From assembly GCF_008064665.1 (NCBI RefSeq), contig NZ_VRZA01000005.1, positions 186,001 through 250,000 of the forward strand: a stretch of DNA of 64,000 bases, given 5' to 3'. Shown in pieces: positions 17,357 to 26,437 of this stretch; within the stretch, counting starts at the first letter, position 1; each line of letters begins with the position of its first letter. The notes under the pieces are model-generated. The model saw nothing but the letters and a program-made list of their open reading frames with translations, ran no database searches and was not told where the DNA came from. A program made the translations under genes and the position numbers. Origin of the DNA: Parahaliea maris. Its GTDB lineage: Bacteria; Pseudomonadota; Gammaproteobacteria; Pseudomonadales; Halieaceae.

Positions 17357-17384
17357 TTCCGCACCGGGTCCACCCGTGCCTGAC

Positions 17385-17412
17385 AGGCCCGCTCATGTAG
17401 CGGGCCTTTTTG
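17385..17412 (+). terminator. Rho-independent terminator
   Basis: 9-bp stem AGGCCCGCT/AGCGGGCCT (17385-17393 and 17399-17407) with a 5-nt loop and a following TTTT. It ends the membrane-protein gene. Confidence 0.88.
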
Positions 17413-17493
17413 TCTGCAGCTGACAACAGCCTCCCGCGCCATACCGCCACACATCGCACCACGCTCCAGCAGACCGAGTCCAACTTTGTTTTG

Positions 17494-18915
17494 TCAGGGT
17501 GAAGCCTGAAACCACCAGGGGTCCCAGGTAGACCCGGTATTTTCCAGCAGGGCCTGGCGCCGAAAGAAGCGGCGAATCGACGAAGCCCCCATGCGTGAAC
17601 CGCCCAGACCCGAAAGCTTGAAGGACTGCTTCTCGCCTTCGTGGACGATCGCGGTGAGGGCGCAGTCATTGATACTGATGGCACCGGCCTCGATACCACG
17701 GGCGACTCGTCGCGCACGACCGGGGTCACCACTGAACACCGCACCGGACAAGCCGAACACGCTGTCATTGGCCAGCGCAAGGGCCGCTTCATCGGAAGCG
17801 AAGGGCATTACCGGCAGGATCGGACCAAAGGTTTCATCGGTCATTACCTGCATGTCGTGGTCAACGCCAGTGAGTACAGTGGGCTGACACCAGATGCCAC
17901 CTTGCTCGATCAGCTCCCCGCCGACCGCCACGCAGCCCCCCCGCTCCCGGGCATCCTGCAACTGCTGCTCCAGTATGTCGACCTGCCTCAAGGCAATCAC
18001 CGGACCGATCTCGCCACGCCCAATCTGCCCGATATTGAGTCGCAAAGCCGATACGTTGCGAACCAGAGCCTCGACAAACGCTTCGTATCGGGTTTCGGCC
18101 ACGTAGACTCGCTCGATCGAGAGACAACTCTGTCCGGCATTGGCCATCCCGCCCCAGGTGATCGCCGCGGCACTGCGTTCGACGTCCGCATCGTCAAGGA
18201 CCAGTGCGGCGTCTTTCCCACCCAGTTCGAGGAAGGCGGGAATGAAACGTCGCGCAGCGGCCTCGGCCACCCGGCGCCCGGTGGCGACCGAGCCGGTGAA
18301 AATCACCATATCGACGCGATCCAGCACCTCTGCACCGACACTGCCATCGCCCTGAGCGATACCCACCAGGGGCGTCAACTCGGGGACCACCCGCAGACTG
18401 GCACGCAGGACTTCGGCGAATCGGGGAGTGACTTCGGAGGGCTTGACGATAACGGCACTGCCGGCAAGCAATCCGGGAATGGCGTCGATCAATGCCAGGA
18501 GCAGCGGAAAGTTCCAGGGACTGATGATACCCACCAGCGGGTAGGGAACGGCCTGGCCGTCAATCAGCAAGCCGGGAATGGCAGCTTTCACTGGGCCGGG
18601 TTCGCTCAGTAACTGTGGCGCCTGCCGACACCAGCGATCGAGCATATTCTGGACGGTGTCGAATTCGAGCTCGGACTCCCGCAGTCGGCCAGTGTCGGTG
18701 GCCAGCGCCTGAATGAGTTCTGTGCGGCGATCCTGCAAAGCCCGAAGCCACTGCTTAAGTACCGAGGCGCGCTCCACAGGTGTTCGCGCCGCCCAGGCAA
18801 TTTGCGCAGCGCGGGCCTGCCCAGCCAAATCCATCAACTCCGTCGCCGTTGTACTCGCCAATACAGTATCGATCTCACCGGTGCGCGGATTGCGAACCTG
18901 CAACGGCTCGGTCAC
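17494..18915 (-). CDS. Aldehyde dehydrogenase-family protein
   Basis: A 473-residue aldehyde dehydrogenase. Visible motifs are SPWNFPLLL (oxyanion Asn), FTGSVATGRRVAE, ELGGKDAALV (general base Glu) and NAGQSCLSIERV (nucleophile Cys). FGLSGAVFSGD and the C-terminus are of the group of succinate-semialdehyde and coniferyl-type enzymes, but no substrate can be assigned. The start is GTG inside the upstream stop (GTGA overlap), coupling it to the nitrilase-like gene. Last gene of the long minus-strand series from 26340. The paralogue at 5457 is of a different subgroup. Confidence 0.88.
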   Translation of the reverse strand: MTEPLQVRNPRTGEIDTVLASTTATELMDLAGQARAAQIAWAARTPVERASVLKQWLRALQDRRTELIQALATDTGRLRESELEFDTVQNMLDRWCRQAPQLLSEPGPVKAAIPGLLIDGQAVPYPLVGIISPWNFPLLLALIDAIPGLLAGSAVIVKPSEVTPRFAEVLRASLRVVPELTPLVGIAQGDGSVGAEVLDRVDMVIFTGSVATGRRVAEAAARRFIPAFLELGGKDAALVLDDADVERSAAAITWGGMANAGQSCLSIERVYVAETRYEAFVEALVRNVSALRLNIGQIGRGEIGPVIALRQVDILEQQLQDARERGGCVAVGGELIEQGGIWCQPTVLTGVDHDMQVMTDETFGPILPVMPFASDEAALALANDSVFGLSGAVFSGDPGRARRVARGIEAGAISINDCALTAIVHEGEKQSFKLSGLGGSRMGASSIRRFFRRQALLENTGSTWDPWWFQASP

Positions 18916-19961
18916 AGCATCCCCTCGGCAATCTTGCGTTGAATCACCTGGGCCTGGGTGTCGAGGAAGTGGCTGCGATCAGGCACCCTGACCTGATCAC
19001 CGTCAAGCAGCGTGTTGGCTGGGTAAACACACTGCTTGCCGTAGACATCGGCGAACAGTTCCAGTCGCTGCCTGGTCAATGTGTTGAACATGGATGGTCG
19101 ACGCCGATAGTGGCGCAGATGGGCAATATCCAGATCGGCGTTGGCAACCATGCTTTCGCCGGTATCGGCCACCGCCAGCACCTGGCCATGGAAATCGACT
19201 ATTCTCGAACCGCCATCCGTTGAGGCAAAGGGTATATCGATGTCGTTGATACCGGCGGAATTGGCAGATACCACGTAACAGTGGTTTTCATAGGCACGTG
19301 CAGCCTTGGCCGTATTCTTGGGCGTCGGGGCCGGACTACCCACCTCGCTGGAGGAATGACAGATGATTTCCGCACCCTTTAACACCATAGCCCGTGAGAT
19401 TTCCGGGTAAAGGATCTCCTCCGACGCAACACAGGCCAGGCACCCCAGTTCCGTGTCGACCACCGGAAACAGGCTGTCACTACCATAAACATCCAGGTAG
19501 CGATCCAGCACATCGTGTGGTGTAGGCGCAAACATGGATATCAGGCGGCGGTAGCGCAGGACCACATCGCCACTGTCATTCAGAATGAAGCTGGTTTGAA
19601 AATACAGCTCGGGAAAGTAAGGGTCCAACTCGTACACATTGCCGGACAGGAAGACATTGTGGTCGCTGGCGGTTTTGCCCAGGAGTTCATAGATGCGGCC
19701 ATCCATTTCGATCGCCGATTTAGCGCCCCATTCGGGAACGCTCTCGCCCATGGGGAAACCCGTCAGGAAATACTCGGGCAATACCACCAGCCGCACCTGT
19801 GGGCCGATAAAGGCCTTGCTGGCTCGAATCTGCCGGCCCAGCCTGTTGATGGTGGCGAGCATGGACTGCTCCACAGCCTCTCTGTCCCGCAATGCATTGA
19901 CCGAAGCACAGGTGACCTGGAGGGCCAGTGCAGCGTAAGGGAGTGGCAGCTGGTTTTTCAT
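18912..19961 (-). CDS. Nitrilase-superfamily protein with replaced catalytic residues
   Basis: A 349-residue carbon-nitrogen-hydrolase-fold protein. The first catalytic residue E63 is kept (LPEYF). The lysine position reads RYRRL (R139) where YRK is usual, and the cysteine position in the block ending YPE is serine (S180, in VASEEILYPE). Both replacements are clear in the DNA. The protein is otherwise full length with intact strands and YENHCYVVSANSAG near residues 224-237. It may be a nitrilase-like subfamily using serine, or a non-enzymatic relative. It overlaps the aldehyde dehydrogenase gene by 4 bp and follows the alpha/beta hydrolase by 57 bp. Confidence 0.8.
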   Translation of the reverse strand: MKNQLPLPYAALALQVTCASVNALRDREAVEQSMLATINRLGRQIRASKAFIGPQVRLVVLPEYFLTGFPMGESVPEWGAKSAIEMDGRIYELLGKTASDHNVFLSGNVYELDPYFPELYFQTSFILNDSGDVVLRYRRLISMFAPTPHDVLDRYLDVYGSDSLFPVVDTELGCLACVASEEILYPEISRAMVLKGAEIICHSSSEVGSPAPTPKNTAKAARAYENHCYVVSANSAGINDIDIPFASTDGGSRIVDFHGQVLAVADTGESMVANADLDIAHLRHYRRRPSMFNTLTRQRLELFADVYGKQCVYPANTLLDGDQVRVPDRSHFLDTQAQVIQRKIAEGML

Positions 19962-20018
19962 CGTCAGCCCCGGATAGCGTACGGCAAACGCGTGCTACTG
20001 GTGGAAGGCAGCGCTGGT

Positions 20019-20975
20019 CTATTCCCGGGCGAGAATGAAATTGACAACGGCGTCTGCCCACTGCTCAGGCTGTTGATCCACAATATCATGCGTCCCCCCC
20101 TGGAGCTCCACATAATCGAAATCGGGGCGCATCGCCGCGGCCCGGGGGGCCAGATCGTAGATGTCATCACCGGTATTGGTCAGAATGAGGGTCGGTTGGC
20201 TCAGTTTTTTGATCGCGCTGGCGTGGTCGTAGCGGTAGGCGGCGTGGTGACCCCAGGTATAGGGCCCCAGGCCCTGATACTTTTCCACGACAATCCGGGT
20301 AATGGTTGCCGGGTCTGGCATGGGGTCGGCGCCGTACATTTTTACCCGTAGCGCGAAGCTGGTGGCAAGGTGCGAGCCATCGAGCTTCGGCTTACCTCGC
20401 TCGTGACTACGCTCACTACCGGCGATGTATTTCTTGCGCTCAGCTTCCGTAATGGGAAAGGGGCCGTTGAGAATCAGCCGGCTTACCCTCGAAGGCGATT
20501 GCAGCGCGACCTCCGTCGCCAGCAGTCCACCCGTATGATGTCCGAGGATGTCGGCTTGATCTATGCCCAGGTGGTCGAGCACAGCAACAATGGAACTGGC
20601 CCAGTCCTCGATGCGGGGTACAAAATCAGTGGGGTCCGAGAATCCGAAACCGGGCGTGTCGATGGCCACGAAGCGGATGCCCCGGCGGGAGAGCGGCTCA
20701 AACGCCGCCTCGAACTGCCGTGCCGAAGCGGGCGACTGGTGCAACAGTATCAGGGGCCTGTCATTGCGCGGTGAAGGAACGAGCCCGGCTGAATCGTGAA
20801 AATGAACAAGACCATAGGGCCCGCGTGCATAACCGCGCCCCATAATGCCTGCGTAAACAGGCTTTTCCGTCCCTTCGCTTTCAACCGCCCCGGCGCCAGA
20901 TGGTATGGCACCCGTTGCGAGAAGTGCTGCACCGCCCGCACCGTGTTTTAACAATCTGCGTCGCTCATTCATCAT
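20019..20975 (-). CDS. Tat-exported alpha/beta hydrolase with Thr at the nucleophile position
   Basis: About 318 residues. The N-terminus NERRRLLKHGAGGAALLATG is a twin-arginine-type signal. The alpha/beta-hydrolase core shows LLHQSPASARQ (78-88), DTPGFGFSD, elbow GHHTGG with T148 where Ser is usual, acid candidates D270/D271 and histidine H296 (GGTHDIVD). The start is uncertain: adjacent ATGs at 20975/20972 or GTG at 20990, none with a clear ribosome site. A 167-bp gap to the flavoprotein gene upstream holds a small inverted repeat (ATGCC/GGCAT, 20996-21012) and may contain a promoter. The substrate is unknown; the Thr variant also occurs in the fusion at 41284. Confidence 0.82.
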   Translation of the reverse strand: MMNERRRLLKHGAGGAALLATGAIPSGAGAVESEGTEKPVYAGIMGRGYARGPYGLVHFHDSAGLVPSPRNDRPLILLHQSPASARQFEAAFEPLSRRGIRFVAIDTPGFGFSDPTDFVPRIEDWASSIVAVLDHLGIDQADILGHHTGGLLATEVALQSPSRVSRLILNGPFPITEAERKKYIAGSERSHERGKPKLDGSHLATSFALRVKMYGADPMPDPATITRIVVEKYQGLGPYTWGHHAAYRYDHASAIKKLSQPTLILTNTGDDIYDLAPRAAAMRPDFDYVELQGGTHDIVDQQPEQWADAVVNFILARE

Positions 20976-21142
20976 TCGTGACCAGTGCACTGTTCATGCC
21001 GGGTTTTGGCATAATGACATAACTTTAACAAGCGCGCACGCACTCTCCCACCGAAGCAATCGGGTTTGCAAAAACAGCTGACATGTCCAGGACACACACG
21101 CCGAGTTTAACGGGCGGTGTCCACCCCCAATTTCGAGCGCCC

Positions 21143-22723
21143 TTAGAGCCCGAGTGAGCCCGGGTTGACCTTGTGCGATGGATCGACCAGACCCTTGATG
21201 GCATTCACCAGCTTGAAGGTGTTCGGGTCCAGCCCCTCCCGGTAACGATAGGTCTTGCCGATCTGCAGGTGAACGCCACCGATCTCTGTGAAAAGGTCAA
21301 CGATCTCCCGACGTAACTGCGCCACGGCTTCGGTCGCCTCCGGATTGGCCGGAAAACCCTTCAGGCGTGAGAGGTGTTCGGGTGTAACACTCTGGCGGTG
21401 CAGGTCATTCAGTTCCTCAGGCCAGAAGAACACGGGCTCCAGAGCAAAGGCGTTGGTGGAGATCGTCGCAAACAGGTAGCCCATGCCGATGCCGTACTTC
21501 GCAATAGCCTCCGCGTGGCGCTCGGCAATCGCCTCGACCCCCTTGAAGGCAGGCAGCACTTTGGAATGGGGCAGGATGGAGTGCACCGGTACCCAGCGCT
21601 CCCCATCGGGCCCGACCATGTTGTTGACCGGTCCGAAAGGATTGGCCCGCACGATTTTGGGGATGCTGTTTTCAATTTCCTTGCCGTTGTAGCGGGCGAT
21701 GATCCTCCGCACTTCCTCCGCCATTAGCCTGGCAGCCTCCGCGCAGCGCTCCTCAATGATGACCTGCACGGAAAAGTCCACGTCGTCCATGTAGCGCCGG
21801 CCTGCGAGGGCAACCTTGGCCCCATCCTTCAAGGCGCCGAGCAGCGACCCACTGGCCTTCATCACCCCTGCCAGGGATTTCACATCCGCGGCCAGGCTTT
21901 CGCGTTTCATACGCTGGGCCTGCAGGAAGGGGTCGAAGCCGAAGCACTCCATGGCCAGCCCCTTGCGACCGATCTCACTCATTGCCGCGAGTGCGTCGTC
22001 GCCCGACTTGAAGTCGACCGCCACATACTCCCGGGCAGGCAGCTCCGGAATCAGGCGCAGGGTGGCAACGGCCTTGAAGCCGAGGGCACCGGCATCGCAG
22101 GTGAAAAGCCCCGTCAGGTCGGGCCCGTAATGGCGGAAGAAGGGCGAGCCGTTCACCTGCGCCCCTGCCCCGGTGCGCACGACAGAGCCATCTGCCAATA
22201 CCACTTCAAGGCCGATAACAGAGTCCGCCGCGCTCCCGAACTGGCCGGAGCCCCAGAAGATCGCGTTCTGGCTCAGGCTGCCGCCAACCGTTGCATAGAT
22301 ACCGGACAAGGTGCCCCAGTAGGGCGTGCGCAGCCCGCTATCCTTGAGCGCCTCGTGCAGCACTTTCCAGGTACAGCCGCACTCAACGGTGACGTACATG
22401 TCCTCACGATTGATCTCCAGTACCCGCGACATGCGCGCATAGTCGACAATGACCGTATTATCCTCCACCGGCAGATAGCCGCCGGTATAGGACATACCAC
22501 CACCCCGGGGAAGAATCGCATAGCCCGCCTCCGTCGCGAGCCTGACAACCTCGCCCAGTTCCCCGGTCGAGCCGGGCCGGACGACGGCCAGCGCGGGTTT
22601 CCCCGTGGCGTAGACATCCTGGGCATACAGCTGGCGGGAATGTTCATCCGTAAGAACGTGCTCATCTCCGATCCCGGCAGCCAGGCGCTGCAACAGTTCG
22701 GCGGTGGGAATTGCATGTGACAT
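21143..22723 (-). CDS. FAD-binding oxidase/dehydrogenase, PCMH/VAO family
   Basis: A 526-residue flavoprotein with a PCMH-type FAD domain (residues about 40-220: LPRGGGMSYTGGYLP, then GGSLSQNAIFWGSGQFG) and a C-terminal FAD-linked oxidase domain ending HKVNPGSLGL. Relatives (p-cresol methylhydroxylase PchF, eugenol hydroxylase, vanillyl-alcohol oxidase) oxidise para-substituted phenols; the glycolate and lactate types share the fold. A c-type cytochrome gene lies 12 bp upstream, the arrangement expected for a flavocytochrome that passes electrons to cytochrome c. No signal peptide is seen. A paralogue lies at 39691 without a cytochrome. Confidence 0.88.
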   Translation of the reverse strand: MSHAIPTAELLQRLAAGIGDEHVLTDEHSRQLYAQDVYATGKPALAVVRPGSTGELGEVVRLATEAGYAILPRGGGMSYTGGYLPVEDNTVIVDYARMSRVLEINREDMYVTVECGCTWKVLHEALKDSGLRTPYWGTLSGIYATVGGSLSQNAIFWGSGQFGSAADSVIGLEVVLADGSVVRTGAGAQVNGSPFFRHYGPDLTGLFTCDAGALGFKAVATLRLIPELPAREYVAVDFKSGDDALAAMSEIGRKGLAMECFGFDPFLQAQRMKRESLAADVKSLAGVMKASGSLLGALKDGAKVALAGRRYMDDVDFSVQVIIEERCAEAARLMAEEVRRIIARYNGKEIENSIPKIVRANPFGPVNNMVGPDGERWVPVHSILPHSKVLPAFKGVEAIAERHAEAIAKYGIGMGYLFATISTNAFALEPVFFWPEELNDLHRQSVTPEHLSRLKGFPANPEATEAVAQLRREIVDLFTEIGGVHLQIGKTYRYREGLDPNTFKLVNAIKGLVDPSHKVNPGSLGL

Positions 22724-22735
22724 GGAATTGACTCT

Positions 22736-23080
22736 CTATTTCAGGCCGCCGTTCACGGCCTGACTGGAAAAGTACCGGGCGAGTTCTGTGATCTGCTCGT
22801 CGGTCAGGTGTTTGGTAAGCGGCTCCATCATCGGATCCTTGCGGGTACCGCTGCGAAAGTCCTTGAGTTGCTTGATCAGGTAGGGTTCTTTCTGACCGGC
22901 CAGGTTAGGCCAGACGCCGCTCATACTAATACCGTTACCACCGTGGCAGCCGAAACAGATCCCGGCAACAGCGGGCGGTGCAGCCTTCTCCTCGCCGGCC
23001 GCGAAGACGCCCGGGGAGCACAGTAGCAGCGCCAGCGTGGCGCCCAGTGCATAAGATGTTTTCATTACTAGACTCTTCAT
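22736..23080 (-). CDS. Exported monohaem c-type cytochrome
   Basis: A 114-residue cytochrome with a signal peptide (cleavage near residue 27) and one haem site CFGCH (42-46). A likely methionine ligand is in the KDPMMEPL segment (84-85). It is similar in size and shape to cytochrome c4/c553-like subunits. The start overlaps the stop of the amine-oxidase-like gene (ATGA), and the flavoprotein gene begins 12 bp after its stop. It is the probable electron acceptor for the flavoprotein, as PchC is for PchF. That pairing is inference from gene order. Confidence 0.9.
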   Translation of the reverse strand: MKSLVMKTSYALGATLALLLCSPGVFAAGEEKAAPPAVAGICFGCHGGNGISMSGVWPNLAGQKEPYLIKQLKDFRSGTRKDPMMEPLTKHLTDEQITELARYFSSQAVNGGLK

Positions 23081-24510
23081 GTTGTCTGCCGGTTCCTGGC
23101 GAGGATCTCATTGGCGGCCCGTTCACCGGATTCCAGTGCACCTTCCATACCGGAAGCCCAGCGGGCAGTGTGTTCACCGGCGAAAAACAGGTTGCCGTGA
23201 GACTCGGCAACCGCATTGCCATAACGAGCGATCTGCCCGGGCAACCAGTTGGCGAAGGAGCCGCCGCTGAAGCGGGATGATTCCCAGGACCAGACTTTCT
23301 CGACCTTCGCCCCACCTTTAGCCTCGGGCATGGCCCGGTGGAAGTCATCCATTACCGCAGCTTCCACCGCCGACTCAGCCAGGCCGTCGAAGCGTTCAAC
23401 ACCCTGTCCGTTGATCCAGATGGTGAGGTTGGTGGGCTGGCCAGTCTCCCGGGGATCGGTAGCGAACACCCGCTCTATGGCCCCGTCGGACCAGACATTG
23501 GGCATGAAGCCCGAGCCCTGCCAGAACGGGCGCGTAACACTCAGGTGCAACTGCAGCACCCTGCCGTAGGCGACTTCGCGAACCGCCTCTGCCTGCAGAT
23601 CGGGAAGACCGGGCCGAATGTCGACATTGCGTAGCGCAGGAAGCGGGAGGGTCGAGAGAACAAAGCGGGGCTGGTAGGTCGACCCATCTTCACAGGCGAC
23701 CTCCATCCCCACGCCCTTGCGGGAGATGGACTTCACCACCTTGCCACGGAGCACCGGGGTTGCCAGTTTATCGGCCATGACCTCCGGCAGACGCTGGTTA
23801 CCGCCGGCCACGACCTTGTAGCCACCGGGCGTAGCAAACCCCTGCAGCAGCAGCATTTTGACTCGCTGCATGGCCAGCAGGGAGGTCTCGTCCAGGTTCC
23901 GCCCGTAGTTGCTGTTGACCCCCAGCAGTTCAACCGCCCTGTCGCTGACCCCCTGCTCGCGCAGGTAAGCGCCCAGGGAACGATCGAGGTAGGCATAATC
24001 CGCACTCAGCCAGTCGTCCGCGGTTTCAAAACCTGCATCACCGAGTAATTGCAACAGTGCCTGGTCCGGCGGCAATTGCCGGAGGGACGGGGGCAGCGGG
24101 TTGAGCGCGGAATCCGGCCACTGGTCGGGCAGCAGCCGCTGGCCGGCGATGTCCATGATCTGGGCCACCGGTTCCGAACCCGGCGTGTAGGCCATGGGCT
24201 TGAGTTCAACGCCGTGCTTCAGCGCAGTGAATATCAGGCGCCCGTAGGTAGGCCCCACTGTTTGGCCGCCCGCCTCGGGGTGACCGGCGACATCGTCCAG
24301 CGTATAGAGCCGACCACCAATCCGGTCCCGGGCTTCGAGCACCTGAACCTTGAGACCGGCAGCCTCCAGCAGTTCCGCAGCGTACAGCCCGGACAGGCCG
24401 GCACCAATGACCACCACGTCAGGTTCGGCGGCTGCAAGCAGCCTGAGGGGCAGCAGGGCCCCGGCGGTCAGGACCCCCATGTGGCCGAGGAACTGTCTTC
24501 TGTTAATCAA
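23077..24510 (-). CDS. Tat-exported flavin amine oxidase-like oxidoreductase
   Basis: A FAD protein of the monoamine oxidase/phytoene-desaturase fold. The N-terminus INRRQFLGHMGVLTAGALL is a Tat signal. VVVIGAGLSGLYAAELLE with LEARDRIGGR are the dinucleotide-binding and GG motifs, and LFFAGEHTARWASGMEGAL is the C-terminal FAD motif. A TTG start at 24510 with GGAG eight bases upstream is preferred; an in-frame GTG at 24534 lies within a hairpin. Protein length from TTG is 477 residues. It couples by ATGA to the cytochrome gene. It may deliver electrons to the same cytochrome; the substrate is unknown. Confidence 0.85.
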   Translation of the reverse strand: MINRRQFLGHMGVLTAGALLPLRLLAAAEPDVVVIGAGLSGLYAAELLEAAGLKVQVLEARDRIGGRLYTLDDVAGHPEAGGQTVGPTYGRLIFTALKHGVELKPMAYTPGSEPVAQIMDIAGQRLLPDQWPDSALNPLPPSLRQLPPDQALLQLLGDAGFETADDWLSADYAYLDRSLGAYLREQGVSDRAVELLGVNSNYGRNLDETSLLAMQRVKMLLLQGFATPGGYKVVAGGNQRLPEVMADKLATPVLRGKVVKSISRKGVGMEVACEDGSTYQPRFVLSTLPLPALRNVDIRPGLPDLQAEAVREVAYGRVLQLHLSVTRPFWQGSGFMPNVWSDGAIERVFATDPRETGQPTNLTIWINGQGVERFDGLAESAVEAAVMDDFHRAMPEAKGGAKVEKVWSWESSRFSGGSFANWLPGQIARYGNAVAESHGNLFFAGEHTARWASGMEGALESGERAANEILARNRQTT

Positions 24511-24532
24511 CTGACTTACTCCAGTGCGCGGC

Positions 24533-24558
24533 ACGGGCCGGCATACAACGCGGCCCGT
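24533..24558. terminator. Intercistronic hairpin
   Basis: Perfect 8-bp stem ACGGGCCG/CGGCCCGT with a 10-nt loop, between the DUF1838 stop and the amine-oxidase-like start. No T run, so attenuation or mRNA processing is as likely as termination. Confidence 0.35.
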
Positions 24559-24570
24559 ACCCCGCCAAAC

Positions 24571-25593
24571 TTACTTCCCGGACGGTTTCACCGGCGCGGG
24601 CTTCTGTTCACGGGCGTAGTTTTCCAGGCTGGAGTAGCTGGGATCCACCCATTCGGTCGGCGCCTCGAAATACTTCGGATAGTGTTTCTCGGCATAGGCC
24701 TTGATCTTGGGGGAAAGCACCCGCATGTCGTTGTAGCCACCCATCATACAGTCGTAATAGCAATGGCCATCCGCCTGCCCCATCAGCATCCAGGGCAGCC
24801 AGGGGGTGATGCGCGACCAGGCACCGGAGTACTCCACCGAAGTCTTGGCCGGGTCCGCCAGGTCATCCCTGTCGATGACGTAGGTAAACATCTCGGAAAC
24901 GCGGTTCATCTTGCCCGCGGACTCGCGCGGCCACTCTTCAGGCTGCAGCGCGGAGGGATAGAAAAGGTGAATCGGGGAGTGAAGGAAGACCTTGTTGTCG
25001 CCGGTCTCACGCCAGTTGAGCAGCAGCGGGCGCTTCACGGGTTTGGACTTGTTCAGGCCACCGTATGAGGGCGGCTCCGGATAGTAGGGGCCAATCTCGT
25101 GGTTGAAGGGATCGTTGGCCACGGGAACCACCTTCACCCGCTCGCCGGTGTAGGGGTTGTCCCAGTGCTCCAGCACCTCGCCTGTTTTGAGATCGGTGTA
25201 GAAGCCCACTTCACGCAGCAACTTCTGGTAGACGCCGTCGCCCTTGTCGACCAGTCGGGCGAAGGAAAAACCCTCAAAGCCGAATAATGGCTTCACCGCC
25301 TCGCCGTCGCGCACGCCATTGACCGTACCGGAAAACCAGCCGAACTTCTGCTTGCCGATATCCAGGTTGGACATCAGGCGCGCCCAGGCGTCCCGGTTCC
25401 AGAAATTGTCGTCGTACTTCAGGGTGGAATAGTCCACCGTGCTGCCACAGTCCTTGTCTGCAGCCAGCGCTGAAGCCCCGATACCTGCAACACCTGCACC
25501 CACGGCGGTCCGGCCTGCAAGGCTCAGGAAATCCCTGCGCCCCTTGCCACTGCTGGTGGCTGATTCGTCTTTCATCCTTCCTACCTCACTCAT
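24571..25593 (-). CDS. DUF1838 family protein, Tat-exported (copy 1)
   Basis: A 340-residue protein with a Tat signal (GKGRRDFLSLAGRTAVGAGV). It then matches the DUF1838 pattern shared by three proteins in this window: an HWDNPYTGERVKVVP block, a YTDLKTG-type strand before it, and a PWLPWMLMGQADGHCYYD block near the end. The family has no established function. Start choice between 25593 and the ATG at 25575 is open. It lies directly before the amine oxidase, cytochrome and flavoprotein genes, suggesting a periplasmic role with that redox unit. Copies 2 and 3 are at 34959 and 37222. Confidence 0.82.
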   Translation of the reverse strand: MSEVGRMKDESATSSGKGRRDFLSLAGRTAVGAGVAGIGASALAADKDCGSTVDYSTLKYDDNFWNRDAWARLMSNLDIGKQKFGWFSGTVNGVRDGEAVKPLFGFEGFSFARLVDKGDGVYQKLLREVGFYTDLKTGEVLEHWDNPYTGERVKVVPVANDPFNHEIGPYYPEPPSYGGLNKSKPVKRPLLLNWRETGDNKVFLHSPIHLFYPSALQPEEWPRESAGKMNRVSEMFTYVIDRDDLADPAKTSVEYSGAWSRITPWLPWMLMGQADGHCYYDCMMGGYNDMRVLSPKIKAYAEKHYPKYFEAPTEWVDPSYSSLENYAREQKPAPVKPSGK

Positions 25594-25629
25594 TGGTGGT
25601 GATTGAATCCCCGGGGTTAGCGGGAATAA

Positions 25630-26340
25630 TTATCCTTCCGGATCTTCATAGACCTCAACAGTGCGCGTGCCGTCGGGCGCCGACGAGACGGTCCCTCCCA
25701 CGGCATGCAGAACCCGCAGACGGGCCCGTTCCGATTCGACACGATCCGCCGCTATTCGTTCGGCCCGGGACACAGCGAAGCCTCGCAGGCTGCCGATATC
25801 TGCATGTTCATCTGCGCTCTCTGACACCAGCCCCATATTGATAACATAGCGCTTGTCGCGCGGGTTCAGGCTGATGAACTGGCGGTAGTGCTCATACCCA
25901 CTGACCGGGTCGAGGACGCGCCGGATTGCGGAATCCGGCGCCACCAGGCGTGTTTCCATACCGTTCGACCCCGCCAGGTCGGGGCGAATGCTGACCTGCC
26001 TGACCGTGCCGGCACTGTCTGCCCGCGCGTGCTCACTGATCGTGATGATTTCGATTCCCCTGTCGGCGCCAACCTTGCCGCCACTCGCAAAGGCACTGCC
26101 CTCCCCTGGCGGGAAGAACTTGTATTCCGTTTCGACCACCTTGCCGTCCTCGACGGCGATCCCGGTGATCGTGTGATACTGCTTGACCCGGTAATTCATC
26201 TGGCCGTCCATGTAGCTGTTGTTCCCCAGCCACCAGCCCTCTGACTGCTGCCAGTACTCGAAGTCGCCCAACCGGTTCTCAGGCGCCGGATAACCCCACA
26301 AGGGCACCAGGGTGAGTACAGCGAACAGGATGCTGCGCAT
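25630..26340 (-). CDS. Exported protein of unknown family
   Basis: A 236-residue protein; the ATG follows a strong GGAGGAATTC site. The signal peptide MRSILFAVLTLVPLWGYPAP is clear. The mature part is rich in beta-type alternation with several Trp and Tyr (EYWQQSEGWWLGNNSYMDG), then a region of Arg/Asp/Glu. The family is not recognised. It is first in the minus-strand series leading into DUF1838 (36 bp gap) and is preceded by the promoter-like element at 26438. A periplasmic partner of the DUF1838 and redox unit is possible but unproven. Confidence 0.65.
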   Translation of the reverse strand: MRSILFAVLTLVPLWGYPAPENRLGDFEYWQQSEGWWLGNNSYMDGQMNYRVKQYHTITGIAVEDGKVVETEYKFFPPGEGSAFASGGKVGADRGIEIITISEHARADSAGTVRQVSIRPDLAGSNGMETRLVAPDSAIRRVLDPVSGYEHYRQFISLNPRDKRYVINMGLVSESADEHADIGSLRGFAVSRAERIAADRVESERARLRVLHAVGGTVSSAPDGTRTVEVYEDPEG

Positions 26341-26437
26341 GAATTCCTCCAAACAGGCGAGCCCGCAATCCGGTAGAGAGAACGTCCCGCGCCCCGAGTA
26401 CCGTTTACCGACCGCCATTACTTTATATGCCCTATAG

